Below, piece after piece: positions 29,802-40,628 of a stretch of DNA of 64,000 nt. The position numbers were made by a program, and so were the translations under genes. This DNA comes from Sphingomonadaceae bacterium (GTDB lineage Bacteria > Pseudomonadota > Alphaproteobacteria > Sphingomonadales > Sphingomonadaceae): NCBI GenBank assembly GCA_030147805.1, contig JASBUR010000008.1:62001-126000 (forward strand), given 5' to 3'. The notes below the pieces were generated by a model. That model was not told where the DNA came from. It ran no database searches and saw only the letters and a program-made list of their open reading frames with translations. Each line of letters starts with the position of its first letter. The stretch's first letter is position 1.

Positions 29802-30677
29802 ATGCTTCGCAGCCTCGCCGCCGCCCTCGTTCTGTCAGCCTCCGCTGCCGCTGTGGCGCAGGTACCGCCGGCGCAGCTGGGGGCGCGCTACGTGCCGGCG
29901 CCGTGGTGGATGCAGGAGCCGGTGATCGCGTCGATCGGCGAGGTGCGCACCGAGCTCGTTGCCAACCGCGCGCAGCTCACCGCGCAGTTCCAGTCGGTCG
30001 AACGAACCGCCGCCGAGGCGACGGCGGCGGCGGCACGCAAGGTGCGCGACATCGACGCCGCCATCCGCGCGCTCGGCGCCGACAAGGCGCGGCTCGAAAC
30101 GACCTTCGCGACGCGTCCGCTCTACGAGCAATATCGAGACAAGGACGGCCGCATCCTCGAGAACCAGCGATCGGACCAGGTTGAACGCTATGAAGTGTCG
30201 GCCACTTTGCGCATCGAGGTCCGCGATCTCGCCGTCCTCGAGCGCGTCTATACGGCGGTTCAGGATGCGCGTCCGACCTCGACGAGCGCGGTGAGCTTCC
30301 GGCTCGAGCCCGACAATGAGGCGAAGAGCTGGCTGTTCACCGAGGCGGTCAAGGATGCGGCACGACGCGCGCGGCTTGCCGCGGCGGCGGCGGGCGCGCA
30401 GCTCGGCGGCGTCAAGCTGATCGACCCGACCGGCCGCGCCTGCGAAACCGACGTCCTCGCCGGCTGGCCGAGCTATGGCGGCGGCACCCTGCCGACCGAC
30501 GTCGACTACGCGGCGCGACCGGCGATGGCGCCGCCCCCGCCCCCGCCGCCGCCCGCGATCGTCGCGACGGCGCGGGCGCGCGGCGGGTCCGCGGAGGACT
30601 CGATCCAGACCACGCTGCAGCCGCCGCGCCAGTGGCTGGGCGCGGATGCCTGCGTCGTCTATGGCCTGCGGAACTAG
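29802..30677 (+). CDS. Secreted SIMPL-domain (DUF541) protein
   Basis: Exported protein of 291 residues. A signal peptide (about 1-20, ending AAAVAQ) leads into a SIMPL-like domain: a periplasmic alpha/beta repeat seen at about 42-215, including YEVSATLRIEVRDLAVLERV and the helix AVKDAARRARLAAAAAGAQLG. A run of eight prolines near residue 250 precedes a C-terminal segment. SIMPL proteins have been linked to oxidative stress and envelope function, without a clear biochemical role. AAGGGGAT precedes the ATG at 29802. The stop overlaps that of the convergent secreted protein gene (CTAG). Confidence 0.75.
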   Translation: MLRSLAAALVLSASAAAVAQVPPAQLGARYVPAPWWMQEPVIASIGEVRTELVANRAQLTAQFQSVERTAAEATAAAARKVRDIDAAIRALGADKARLETTFATRPLYEQYRDKDGRILENQRSDQVERYEVSATLRIEVRDLAVLERVYTAVQDARPTSTSAVSFRLEPDNEAKSWLFTEAVKDAARRARLAAAAAGAQLGGVKLIDPTGRACETDVLAGWPSYGGGTLPTDVDYAARPAMAPPPPPPPPAIVATARARGGSAEDSIQTTLQPPRQWLGADACVVYGLRN

Positions 30678-31519
30678 TCCTTCTTCTTGATCGTCACCGG
30701 CGGCCCGCCGCACTTGGAGAAATCGCCCGCCGCGCAGGCCGCGACCGCCGCCTGATAATCGGCCTGGGCCTTCTCGTTGCGCGCGCGAATCTCGGCGACC
30801 TGTCGCGCATGCTCCTCGAGCTGTCGCTGGTAGGCGGCCTGCACCTGGGCGGCGGCGTCGAGCCGCGCGGCCTCGCGGGCGACGACGCCGGCATTGAGGT
30901 TGGCGACCGCGCCCTGCTGCGTGTCGGGAGCCGGCTGGGGCGGCGGCGCGGGCTGCGACGGCGGGGCGGCGGCGACCGCGGGGGCGGCGGCGGCGGGCTG
31001 GCCGATGGCGCGGTCGATCTCGGCGGCGACGCTGCTCGCCGGGACGTCGGCCGACACCGGCGGCAACGGCGCGGCCGGCTGGGTTGCGGCATCGGCCACC
31101 GGCGTCGCGGTGATGGTGGCGCCCGGCGCGTTGACGACCGGCGGCGGTGCCATCACCGGCGCATTGCTGACCCGCGTCGGCGTCCATGCGCTTTCGAGAA
31201 CGGTATAGCCGCGCGCGCGTTCGCGACTCATGCCGTCCTGGCGGCGGCTTTCGGCGATCTGCTCATTGGGGTAGCGCCAGCAGTGGATCTGCCGGCCGCG
31301 CACCTGCGGCGACGTGCCGGTCAGCGCCGAGCCGACCTCGCCGAGGTCGATCACCCCGGTGCCGACGAAGCGCACCTGCGTGAACACGAATTCGCCGGTG
31401 CGATAGGTGGGCGGGTCGGCATAGCAGAACGCATAGGTGTCGTTCGACGTCTGCGCGACGGCAGGCGCGGCCGCGATCGCGGCGAGGCTGGTCAGAAAAG
31501 CGAAAGCAAAGGCGCGCAC
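30674..31519 (-). CDS. Secreted Ala/Pro-rich protein of unknown function
   Basis: Exported protein of 281 residues, not recognised. A signal peptide (about 1-22, ending AAPAVAQ) is followed by a compact N-terminal region (about 25-115) with cysteines at about 31 and 79. A low-complexity Ala/Pro linker (about 120-205) leads to a coiled-coil-like helix rich in Ala, Gln and Glu (about 207-255), then a short tail with CAAGDFSKCGGPP. The GTG start at 31519 is set by GGGGGA eight bases upstream. It lies last in a set of three envelope proteins on this strand. The layout suggests a periplasmic tether or scaffold. Confidence 0.72.
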   Translation of the reverse strand: MRAFAFAFLTSLAAIAAAPAVAQTSNDTYAFCYADPPTYRTGEFVFTQVRFVGTGVIDLGEVGSALTGTSPQVRGRQIHCWRYPNEQIAESRRQDGMSRERARGYTVLESAWTPTRVSNAPVMAPPPVVNAPGATITATPVADAATQPAAPLPPVSADVPASSVAAEIDRAIGQPAAAAPAVAAAPPSQPAPPPQPAPDTQQGAVANLNAGVVAREAARLDAAAQVQAAYQRQLEEHARQVAEIRARNEKAQADYQAAVAACAAGDFSKCGGPPVTIKKKD

Positions 31520-31665
31520 GATGATCCCCCGACGCTCATGGATGCCCCGACAGCCCGCCACGACCGGGCCCCGACTGTCAAGACGCATCGGCCGTGGTGA
31601 GCGGAATCGACGCGGGGCGGGGCGGCCAGGCCGCCCCGCCCCGGGCCGTCGCTCGCCGGACCGCT

Positions 31666-32631
31666 TCAGCGCGCGAACTGGCGCGCCTTGGCGAAGGCAT
31701 CGACGAAATCGCTGATCACTTCGCGCGACAGCTGGTCGTAGGCGGCGCGCTGCTGGTCCTCGGGACGTTCCGAGGCGCTGATCGCGACCGATTCGCCCGC
31801 GGCGGTCACCGTTCCGCCGGGCCCCTGCGCGCGCGTCGGCTGGAAGGCGCGGCACGAGCCGAGGAAGCCGTAGGCGATGTCGCACGACAGGCGCAGGTCA
31901 TAGTCGAAGGCGACTCCGCCGGGGCTCGCGGCGCGAGTCCAGCGATAGTACCAGATCGACTGCCCGGTCGCGACCCAGACCGCGGCGGCATCGAGCGTCA
32001 CCGCATAGGACCGCATATTCATGTTCTGCTCGATCGGCGCGAGATAGGTACGGCCGATATAGGCGCGCTGCGCCTCGGTGAGCGGCAGCGGCGAGGTGCT
32101 GTTGCCGTTATAGTCGGTGCGGAAATAGGTCCGCTCCCAGCGCGCATCCGAGCCGAGCGTCTTCTGCGACTTCTCGAGCGAATTGACTTGGAAGAGCACC
32201 TGCGCGCCGAGCGCGCTCGCCACCTGCGTCGCCGAGGCGTCGCGCGCCATCTCGCGCTGGAGGACGTTCCACGAAATGACGTTGTAGCCGGCGCGGGTCA
32301 GCGCCCGCTCGATCTCGCCCATCTCGACGCCGCAGTTGGTCTGCAGGATCGTCCCGCCGGCCGCGGCGCCGCCGGTCGCCTGGTTGGCGGTATTGTTGAC
32401 GCAGCTGTCGGGCGCGCGCACGGCGACCGTGACCGCCTGGCCGGCGAGCTGGTTGTACGACGGCGTGGCGATCACCTCGGGCGCCGACTGGCCCTGGGCG
32501 CTGGCGACGAAGCGCGAGCTGACCTTGTAATATTCGTAGGAGGGCCCGGAATCGCAGGCATAGAGCATGAGCGCGCCGGCCGTGGCCGTGGCGAGCGCAA
32601 TCGCCCGCGTGACATTCTTGTGCATGTTCAT
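31666..32631 (-). CDS. Lipoprotein with possible CsgG-like fold
   Basis: Predicted lipoprotein of 321 residues with lipobox LYAC (Cys at 24, or 22 if the second ATG at 32625 is used). The segment GEIERALTRAGYNVISWNVL to ASALGAQVLFQVNSLE resembles the alternating helix-strand pattern of CsgG/TolB-N-type lipoproteins, and there is a long Tyr/Trp-rich beta region afterwards (IWYYRW). I do not recognise a named family, so the fold is inference. GGGGGAA precedes the ATG at 32631. A small lipoprotein gene ends 14 bases upstream, suggesting a shared transcript and complex. Confidence 0.72.
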   Translation of the reverse strand: MNMHKNVTRAIALATATAGALMLYACDSGPSYEYYKVSSRFVASAQGQSAPEVIATPSYNQLAGQAVTVAVRAPDSCVNNTANQATGGAAAGGTILQTNCGVEMGEIERALTRAGYNVISWNVLQREMARDASATQVASALGAQVLFQVNSLEKSQKTLGSDARWERTYFRTDYNGNSTSPLPLTEAQRAYIGRTYLAPIEQNMNMRSYAVTLDAAAVWVATGQSIWYYRWTRAASPGGVAFDYDLRLSCDIAYGFLGSCRAFQPTRAQGPGGTVTAAGESVAISASERPEDQQRAAYDQLSREVISDFVDAFAKARQFAR

Positions 32632-32645
32632 TTCCCCCGAAGCGA

Positions 32646-32978
32646 TCAGGACAGCGTCCACGTGAACGGAAATTCGCGCTTCACCCCGGTCTGGCTGCCG
32701 ACGAGGCGGCCGTCCGAATTGAAGGCGTTCATGTTCACGCACGGCGCCGGCAGCTGAACTCTCACGCTGCCGCCCGGCGCGATCTCGCCGACCGCGAGTT
32801 GCTGCCAACCGCTGGTGTCGTCGCAGCTCTGATAGTCGATGCGCGAGATGGTCTTGCCCATCTGGTTGGTGATCGTCGCCTCGACGGGCAGCGGCGCGAC
32901 ATAGTCGGTCGTCGTCGTGCAGGCCGCCACGAGCGACAGGGCGACGAGCGCCGCCAGTCTTGCAATCGATGAACGCAC
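32646..32978 (-). CDS. Small lipoprotein of unknown function
   Basis: Predicted lipoprotein of 110 residues with lipobox LVAAC (Cys at 20) and a mature domain of about 90 residues. The pattern (ATITNQMGKTISRIDYQSCDD, GEIAPGGSVRVQLP) suggests a small beta-sandwich with two cysteines (near 52 and 80). No family recognised. The GTG start at 32978 follows AAGGGGA; earlier start codons in this frame lack a signal peptide. It is the first gene of the three-gene envelope set. Confidence 0.72.
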   Translation of the reverse strand: MRSSIARLAALVALSLVAACTTTTDYVAPLPVEATITNQMGKTISRIDYQSCDDTSGWQQLAVGEIAPGGSVRVQLPAPCVNMNAFNSDGRLVGSQTGVKREFPFTWTLS

Positions 32979-33129
32979 GGGGTCCCCTTCCCTGATTCGC
33001 CTCGACAAAACTCTCGCGCGTGCGAACTTGTTTGTCGACCGGAATGACTTTCGCTTCAGCCTTTCCGCGTCCGGACCAGGATGACGGCGTCGACGAGCGC
33101 TCGCATCACCCGAATGGGTTGCAGACAGC

Positions 33130-33157
33130 AAAAAGGCGGCCGCACCGCGCGACCGCC
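33130..33157 (-). terminator. Rho-independent terminator of ctrA
   Basis: On the minus strand a nine-base-pair stem (GGCGGTCGC with GCGGCCGCC, one G-U pair) and five-base loop are followed by TTTTT, 25 bases after the ctrA stop. It separates ctrA from the lipoprotein genes downstream. Confidence 0.85.
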
Positions 33158-33182
33158 CTTGCCGTTCGTGCCGGAAGCTAGG

Positions 33183-33905
33183 TCAGGCGGCGACCGCCGC
33201 CGCAGGGATCTTGACCGGCTGGATGACGTCGTCTGGATCGCGCAGGACATAGCCGCGGCCCCAGACCGTCTCGATATAGGAATCGCCGCCGCAGGCCTGG
33301 CTGAGCTTCTTCCTGAGCTTGCAGATGAAGACGTCGATGATCTTCAGCTCGGGCTCGTCCATGCCGCCGTAGAGATGATTGAGGAACATCTCCTTGGTCA
33401 GCGTCGTGCCCTTGCGGAGCGAGAGCAGCTCGAGCATCGCATATTCCTTGCCGGTCAGATGCACGCGCGCGCCGTCGACCTCGACCGTCTTGGTGTCGAG
33501 ATTGACGCCGAGCTTGCCGGTGCGGATGATCGACTGCGAATGGCCCTTCGAGCGGCGCACCACGGCATGAATGCGTGCGACGAGCTCCTCGCGGTGGAAT
33601 GGCTTGGTGACGTAATCGTCGGCGCCGAAGCCGAGGCCACGCACCTTCGATTCCATCTCGCTCGTCCCCGACAGGATCAGGATCGGCGTCCCGACCTTGG
33701 CGACGCGCAGCTTCTTGAGCACGTCGTAGCCATGCATGTCGGGCAGGTTGAGGTCGAGCAGGATGATGTCGTAGTCGTAGAGCTTGCCGAGATCGACGCC
33801 CTCCTCACCGAGGTCGGTGGTGTAGACGTTGAAGCCCTCGTTCGACAGCATCAGGTCGATGCTGCGTGCCGTGCTCGCATCGTCTTCGATCAGAAGAACG
33901 CGCAT
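33183..33905 (-). CDS. ctrA: Cell-cycle response regulator CtrA
   Basis: Essential-type master regulator of alphaproteobacterial cell cycle, division and motility genes, 240 residues. The receiver has the acidic pocket EDD (7-9) and phospho-acceptor D51; K104 lies near YVTKPF. A winged-helix OmpR-type DNA-binding domain occupies about 125-228, with the near-invariant [14 protein letters not shown] recognition region. The tail ends in AAAVAA, a hydrophobic end like that needed for ClpXP degradation of CtrA. GTTAAC boxes upstream suggest autoregulation. SciP, its antagonist, lies 4 kb away. Confidence 0.97.
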   Translation of the reverse strand: MRVLLIEDDASTARSIDLMLSNEGFNVYTTDLGEEGVDLGKLYDYDIILLDLNLPDMHGYDVLKKLRVAKVGTPILILSGTSEMESKVRGLGFGADDYVTKPFHREELVARIHAVVRRSKGHSQSIIRTGKLGVNLDTKTVEVDGARVHLTGKEYAMLELLSLRKGTTLTKEMFLNHLYGGMDEPELKIIDVFICKLRKKLSQACGGDSYIETVWGRGYVLRDPDDVIQPVKIPAAAVAA

Positions 33906-33962
33906 AGGAAATCGCCCCCTTGGTCCGCGCCCAGGCCCCCCGGAGCAGGCGCACGGCGGATT

Positions 33963-34016
33963 GTTAACCCTGTTTATTTACGTACACAAAGGTTAACGCA
34001 CGGTAAAAAGGTTAAC
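33963..34016. promoter_or_regulatory. GTTAAC cluster upstream of ctrA (probable CtrA boxes)
   Basis: Three GTTAAC sequences lie at 33963-33968, 33992-33997 and 34011-34016, 58 to 111 bases upstream of the ctrA start, in a strikingly AT-rich patch. TTAA-N7-TAAA at 33993-34007 is one base off the full CtrA box TTAA-N7-TTAA. Autoregulation of ctrA is established in Caulobacter; binding here is inference. Confidence 0.65.
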
Positions 34017-34161
34017 GGCGACGCTCTGTTGCGCGCCCGCAACGGCCGCGCCGGCAGGCACATCGCACGCAGCGGCACCTGCGCCCCCCGCTTTTGACAG
34101 CGCTTCAGTGGCGCGTCGAAGTCGCTATGGTGCCCACGATCACAGCGATGGGAAGCGACGC

Positions 34162-34962
34162 ATGGCCTACGAACATATCCTGCTCGACGAAGACGGCGGC
34201 GTCGCGACGCTCACCATCAACCGGCCGCAAATGCTCAATGCGCTGCACATCGGCGTGATCTCCGAGATGATCGATGCGGTCGATCGCCTCCGCGACGAGG
34301 GCACGGCGCGCGTGCTGCTGCTGACCGGCGCGGGCCGGGGCTTTTCGAGCGGCGCCGACCTCGCGGGCGGCGGTGCCGGCGGCGGGGCGCCCGGATCGGG
34401 CCCGATCGACGCGGGCAAGGTGCTCGAGACTCATTTCAACCCGCTGATGGAGCGGCTGTTCGCGCTGCCGATCCCGGTGATCACCGCGGTCAATGGCGTC
34501 GCGGCGGGGGCCGGCTGCTCCTATGCGCTGAGCGGCGACATCGTCATCGCCGCGCGCTCGGCCTATTTCCTCCAGGCCTTCGTCAACATCGGCCTCGTCC
34601 CCGACGTCGGCTCGACCTGGCTGCTGCCGCGCCTCGTCGGCAAGGCGCGGGCGCAGGCGATGATGATGCTCGGCGAGCGCATTCCCGCCGAGACTGCCGA
34701 GGCCTGGGGGATGATCTGGAAATGCGTCGACGACGACCAGCTGATGCCGACGGCGCGCGAGATCGCGGCCAAGCTCGCCAAGGGGCCGACGCGGTCCTAC
34801 GCGCTGATCCGCCAGGGCATCCGCGGCTGCATGGACGGCAGCCTTACCGAGGGGATGATGATCGAGCGGCGGCACCAGCTGCAGGCCGGCCGGACCGAGG
34901 ATTTCATGGAAGGCGTCAGCGCGTTCCTGCAGAAGCGCCCGGCGGCGTTTAAGGGAAAGTAG
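34162..34962 (+). CDS. Enoyl-CoA hydratase/isomerase family protein
   Basis: Crotonase-fold protein of 266 residues. The oxyanion-hole segments are GRGFSSGADL (about 61-70) and NGVAAGAGCSYAL (about 112-124). The position of the second catalytic Glu is occupied within VPDVGSTWLLP, the Asp-containing form seen in PaaG-like hydratase/isomerases. The ATG at 34162 has GGGAAG upstream; the GTG at 34108 has poor context. Transcribed divergently from ctrA. Likely beta-oxidation or aromatic-acid catabolism; the substrate cannot be told. Confidence 0.9.
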   Translation: MAYEHILLDEDGGVATLTINRPQMLNALHIGVISEMIDAVDRLRDEGTARVLLLTGAGRGFSSGADLAGGGAGGGAPGSGPIDAGKVLETHFNPLMERLFALPIPVITAVNGVAAGAGCSYALSGDIVIAARSAYFLQAFVNIGLVPDVGSTWLLPRLVGKARAQAMMMLGERIPAETAEAWGMIWKCVDDDQLMPTAREIAAKLAKGPTRSYALIRQGIRGCMDGSLTEGMMIERRHQLQAGRTEDFMEGVSAFLQKRPAAFKGK

Positions 34963-35011
34963 GGCCTCGCCGCTTTCACCCGCCCAGTGATGGGGAGTGA
35001 CGAGGCTGGAC

Positions 35012-35779
35012 TCAGCCCGTCTGCGCCTGCCCGCGGGCCCGCACCGCCTCGCGCCGGCGCTCGATCGCCTCGGCAGTGACCGCCGCATTGGCGCGGGCCC
35101 GATCGGCCTCGATCGCCAAGCCGTCGCCAAAGCTCGCGGCGAAGCCGTCGTCGATCAGCTTCTTGTAGCCGACGAGCATCTCGGGGACGACCGACAGCAT
35201 GTCCTCGGCGAGCTGGCGCGCCGCCGGCAACAGTTCGGCCGCGGGCAGCACGCGGTTGACGAGCCCCCAGTCGGCCGCCTGCGATGCGCCGAGGAAATTG
35301 CCGGTCAGCGACAGCTCCTTGGCGCGGTAGACGCCGATGGCGCGCGACAACCGCTGGCTGAGCCCCCAGCCGGGCATGATGCCGACGCGGGCATGCGTGT
35401 CGGCGAAGCGCGCGCTGTCGGCGGCAAGGATGACGTCGCAGGCGAGCGCCAGCTCGAAGCCACCGGTGATCGCAACGCCGTTGATCGCGCCGATGACGGG
35501 GCCGGAGAATTGCTCGATCGACTTGACCGGATCCTCGACGTCGACCGCGTCGGCGATGCTGGCGCCGGCGCCCAGTTCCTTGAGATCGAGCCCGGCGGTG
35601 AAGGCGCGGTCGCCCGCGCCGGTGAGGATCAGCACGCGGATCGCGGGATCGGCCTCGAGTTCGCGGACGACCTGCGCCAGCCGGGTGCGAAGTTCGGCCG
35701 ACAGCGCGTTCATCGCCTCGGGCCGGTTGAGCGTGAGCACGGCATAGCCGTCGCAACGTTCGACCTCGACAACCGCCAT
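35012..35779 (-). CDS. Enoyl-CoA hydratase family protein
   Basis: Crotonase-fold protein of 255 residues with oxyanion-hole segments GDRAFTAGLDL (about 55-65) and NGVAITGGFELAL (about 100-112). It starts two bases after the tgt stop with GGAGG as ribosome site and is the last gene of the long minus-strand group. It converges with another crotonase gene 50 bases away; the two are only distantly similar, so this is not a recent duplication. Confidence 0.9.
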   Translation of the reverse strand: MAVVEVERCDGYAVLTLNRPEAMNALSAELRTRLAQVVRELEADPAIRVLILTGAGDRAFTAGLDLKELGAGASIADAVDVEDPVKSIEQFSGPVIGAINGVAITGGFELALACDVILAADSARFADTHARVGIMPGWGLSQRLSRAIGVYRAKELSLTGNFLGASQAADWGLVNRVLPAAELLPAARQLAEDMLSVVPEMLVGYKKLIDDGFAASFGDGLAIEADRARANAAVTAEAIERRREAVRARGQAQTG

Positions 35780-35781
35780 CG

Positions 35782-37441
<1,660 letters not shown>

Positions 37442-37487
37442 GTTCGTTACCCCTTCGATACCGTACGGCGCGAACCGCCCGCGTCCC

Positions 37488-38513
37488 TTACGGCAGCAGC
37501 AGGCTGGCGTCGCCGTAGGAATAGAATCGATAGCCGTCGGCGATGGCGTGCGCGTAGGCGGCGCGCATCGTGTCGAGCCCCATCAGCGCGCTGACCAGCA
37601 TGAACAGCGTCGAGCGCGGCAGGTGAAAGTTGGTCATCAACCCGTCGACGGCGCGAAACGCATAGCCCGGCGTGATGAAGATCGCGGTGTCGCCGGCGAA
37701 CGGGCGGAGCATGCCGTCCGCCGCCGCCGCGCTTTCGAGCAGGCGCAGCGAGGTCGTCCCGACCGCGATGATGCGACCGCCGGCGCCACGCACCGCGTTG
37801 AGCCGATCGGCGGTCGCGGCATCGATGCGCCCCCATTCGGCGTGCATGCGGTGATCGTCGGTATCATCGGCCTTCACCGGGAGGAAGGTCCCGGCACCGA
37901 CGTGCAGCGTCAGCGTCTCGCGGCCGATCCCGGCGGCGTCGAGCGCGGCGAACAGTCCGGGAGTGAAATGCAGGCCCGCGGTCGGCGCGGCGACCGCCCC
38001 GGGCTTGTCGGCATAGGTCGTCTGATAATCCTCGGCGTCGCGCGCGTCGGTGGCGCGCTTGCCGGCAATATAGGGCGGCAGCGGCATCGTGCCCGCTTCG
38101 GCGAGCGCCTGCTCGAGCGGCACGTCGGCTTCGAACCGCCACAGAATCGAGCCGTCGTCGCCTCGATCCTCGACGATGCCGGAAAGCCCGGCACCGAAAT
38201 CGACCCGGTCGGCAGTCTTCAGCCGCTTGGCGTTCTTGACGAACGCCCACCAGCGCCAGGAATCCTCGCGCTTGTGCAGCGTCACGCCGATCTTCGCCTC
38301 GCCGCGGCGACCGTGCAGTTGCGCCGGGATCACGCGCGTGTCGTTGAACACCAGCACGTCGCCGGCGCGCAGCAGGCCTGGCAGGTCGGCGACGCCGCGA
38401 TCGTCGAGCCCGTCGGGCCGGACGACGAGCAGCCGCGCCGAATCGCGCGGGCTCGCCGGGCGCAGCGCGATATTCTCGGGCGGCAGCTCGAAGTCGAAAT
38501 CGTCGACGCGCAC
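37488..38513 (-). CDS. queA: S-adenosylmethionine:tRNA ribosyltransferase-isomerase
   Basis: Enzyme of 341 residues that builds the epoxycyclopentane ring of queuosine from SAM. Conserved stretches: [14 protein letters not shown] at the N-terminus, [12 protein letters not shown], and [11 protein letters not shown] in the middle. The start is GTG at 38513, directly against the stop of the isomerase gene upstream with no gap, so translation is probably coupled. Confidence 0.96.
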   Translation of the reverse strand: MRVDDFDFELPPENIALRPASPRDSARLLVVRPDGLDDRGVADLPGLLRAGDVLVFNDTRVIPAQLHGRRGEAKIGVTLHKREDSWRWWAFVKNAKRLKTADRVDFGAGLSGIVEDRGDDGSILWRFEADVPLEQALAEAGTMPLPPYIAGKRATDARDAEDYQTTYADKPGAVAAPTAGLHFTPGLFAALDAAGIGRETLTLHVGAGTFLPVKADDTDDHRMHAEWGRIDAATADRLNAVRGAGGRIIAVGTTSLRLLESAAAADGMLRPFAGDTAIFITPGYAFRAVDGLMTNFHLPRSTLFMLVSALMGLDTMRAAYAHAIADGYRFYSYGDASLLLP

Positions 38514-39161
38514 CTAGTTCTTGGCAGGCGTCGCCTGGGGCGCCGCGGCCGTCGTGGTCGGAGCGGGCACGGCAGGCGCAGCTGCGATCGGCGCGAGTGC
38601 CGGCGGCGGCACGCGATCGGCGCCGATCGACGCCTTGAGGATCTTCGACGGATTGGCGGGCGGCTCGCCCCGCTCGATCGCGTCGACATATTGCATGCCC
38701 TCGAACACCCGTCCCCAGGCGGTGTAGGCGCCATCGAGGATGAAGCTCGGCGCCAGCACGATGAAGAACTGGCTGTTGGCGCTGTCGGGCGAGTCGGTCC
38801 GCGCCATCGAGGCGACGCCGCGCATGTGCGGAATGTCGTTGAACTCGGCCTTGAGGTCGGGGAGATCCGATCCCCCCGAGCCGATCCCCTTGGGATCGCC
38901 GCCCTGCGCCATGAAGCCTTCGATGACGCGGTGGAAGATCAGCCCGTCGTAGAAGCCGCGGCGGGCCAGCGTCTTGATCCGCTCGACATGCTTGGGCGCC
39001 TTGTCGGGGCGCATGAGGATGCCGACGCGGCCGCCGGTCGAGAGGTCGAGGTAGAGGACATTCTCGAGATCGAGCGCCGGCGCGGCCGGCGGCGCCGGCG
39101 TCTGCGCGACCGCCGCCGAGGCGAACAGGAAACCGAAAAGCAGCGCGACGAGCTTGCGCAT
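38514..39161 (-). CDS. Periplasmic cyclophilin-type peptidyl-prolyl isomerase
   Basis: Exported prolyl isomerase of 215 residues. Signal peptide (about 1-20, FASAAVAQ), cyclophilin core with the active-site Arg in YDGLIFHRVIEGFMAQGGD and the SQFFIVL strand, and an Ala/Pro-rich tail of about 40 residues, perhaps a linker or anchor. The ATG at 39161 is used; the longer frame upstream has no signal peptide at its start. Probably assists folding of secreted proteins. Confidence 0.93.
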   Translation of the reverse strand: MRKLVALLFGFLFASAAVAQTPAPPAAPALDLENVLYLDLSTGGRVGILMRPDKAPKHVERIKTLARRGFYDGLIFHRVIEGFMAQGGDPKGIGSGGSDLPDLKAEFNDIPHMRGVASMARTDSPDSANSQFFIVLAPSFILDGAYTAWGRVFEGMQYVDAIERGEPPANPSKILKASIGADRVPPPALAPIAAAPAVPAPTTTAAAPQATPAKN

Positions 39162-39220
39162 GGGCCCTCCCCAAAAAACGCGAAACACCGCGGCGCCTCT
39201 AGCAGCGCCGCCGCCCCAAG

Positions 39221-39709
39221 TCACCGCGTCGCGGCGACGCGCTCCGCCACTTCGACGGCGATCTTCGCCGGCACGAACGGTGCGATGTTGCCACCATACA
39301 TCGCGATCTCCTTAACCAGACGTGACGCGATCGGCTGCAGCGCGACGTCGGCCATCAGGAAGACCGTTTCGATGTCGGCATTGAGCTGCTGGTTCATGCC
39401 GGCCATCTGAAACTCATATTCGAAGTCGGCGACCGCGCGCAGGCCGCGCACGATGACCTGCGCCTTCTGCGCCTCGGCGAACTTCATCAGCAGCGCGTCG
39501 AACGCCACCACCTCGACCGTGCCGCCCAGGTCGGCGGTCTCGCGCTTGACCTGCGCGACGCGCTCCTCGAGCGTGAACATCGGCGACTTCGACGGGTTGG
39601 TGGCGACGCCGATCACCAGCTTGTCGACGAGCTTGGCGCCGCGCCGGATAATGTCCATGTGCCCCAGCGTGACCGGATCGAACGTTCCCGGATAGACTCC
39701 GACGCGCAT
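39221..39709 (-). CDS. coaD: Phosphopantetheine adenylyltransferase
   Basis: Fourth step of coenzyme A synthesis, 162 residues. The nucleotidyl-transferase motif GTFDPVTLGH (9-18) is intact, with VRGLRAVADFEYE at about 89-101. The usual ISSS segment before the last helices reads PIASRLVKE, a mild variation. GGGGG lies seven bases before the ATG. Confidence 0.96.
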   Translation of the reverse strand: MRVGVYPGTFDPVTLGHMDIIRRGAKLVDKLVIGVATNPSKSPMFTLEERVAQVKRETADLGGTVEVVAFDALLMKFAEAQKAQVIVRGLRAVADFEYEFQMAGMNQQLNADIETVFLMADVALQPIASRLVKEIAMYGGNIAPFVPAKIAVEVAERVAATR

Positions 39710-39731
39710 CTTCAGCCCCCGTATCCTGGTT

Positions 39732-40628
39732 TCAGCGGTCGCGCTCGATCGCGAAGCGCGCGATCGCCCGCAGCAGGTCGGCCTCCTGACCGAAGCTCGA
39801 CAGATGGCCGATCGCCTGGTCGATCAGCATCTCGGCCTGCTGCTTGGCGCGGTCGAGGCCGAGCAGCGACACGAAGGTCGCCTTGCCGGCCTCCTCGTCC
39901 TTGCGCACCGCCTTGCCGGTGCGCGCGCTGTCGCCCTCGACGTCGAGCACGTCGTCGGCGATCTGGAACGCCAGCCCGAGATCCTTGGCATAGCCGCGCA
40001 GCCGTTTGCGCTGGCCTTCGCCGACGCGCCCCATGATCGCACCGGCCTCGAGGCAGAAAGCGATCAGCGCGCCGGTCTTGAGCTGCTGGAGCCGCGTCGT
40101 GGTCGGCAGGTCGAAGGGCTCGCTTTCGGCGACCAGGTCCATCATCTGGCCGCCCGCCATGCCGGCGGGGCCGGAGGCGCGGGCGAGCTCGAGCACCAGC
40201 TCCGACCGGACGAACGGATCCTCGTGCGTCGCGTCGTCGGCGAGGATTTCGAAGGCCAGCGCGTGCAGCGCGTCGCCGGCGAGCACCGCCGTCGCCTCGT
40301 CATAGGTCTTGTGCAGCGTCGGCTTGCCGCGCCGCATGTCGTCGTCGTCCATGCAGGGCAGATCGTCGTGGATCAGGCTGTAGCAATGGATGCACTCGAC
40401 GGCGAGCGCGACGCGCAGCGACCGCTCCTTGTCGACATGGAACAGGTCGCAGGCCGCGACCACCAGCAGCGGCCGCATCCGCTTGCCGCCGCCGATTGCG
40501 CAATAGCGCATCGCTTCGTAGAGCCGCGCGCGCGCATCGTCGGGAACCGGAAGCAGCCGGTCGAAGCGCTGGTCGATCGCGTTGCCGATCGCGTCGAGCG
40601 CGGGCTTGAGGCTGAGGCTGGTGTGCAT
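39732..40628 (-). CDS. ispA: Farnesyl/geranyl diphosphate synthase
   Basis: Short-chain polyprenyl synthase of 298 residues supplying quinones, hopanoids and carotenoids. Aspartate-rich motifs: DDLPCMDDDDMRRG (first) and DDVLDVEGD (second). The start overlaps the xseB stop by one base (TGATG), the usual xseB-ispA order. No dxs gene follows here; coaD does instead. Confidence 0.95.
   Translation of the reverse strand: MHTSLSLKPALDAIGNAIDQRFDRLLPVPDDARARLYEAMRYCAIGGGKRMRPLLVVAACDLFHVDKERSLRVALAVECIHCYSLIHDDLPCMDDDDMRRGKPTLHKTYDEATAVLAGDALHALAFEILADDATHEDPFVRSELVLELARASGPAGMAGGQMMDLVAESEPFDLPTTTRLQQLKTGALIAFCLEAGAIMGRVGEGQRKRLRGYAKDLGLAFQIADDVLDVEGDSARTGKAVRKDEEAGKATFVSLLGLDRAKQQAEMLIDQAIGHLSSFGQEADLLRAIARFAIERDR

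Noticed and set aside
34162-35779. Recent duplication of the two crotonase genes
   Set aside because: The proteins share only family motifs; lengths and flanking residues differ widely.
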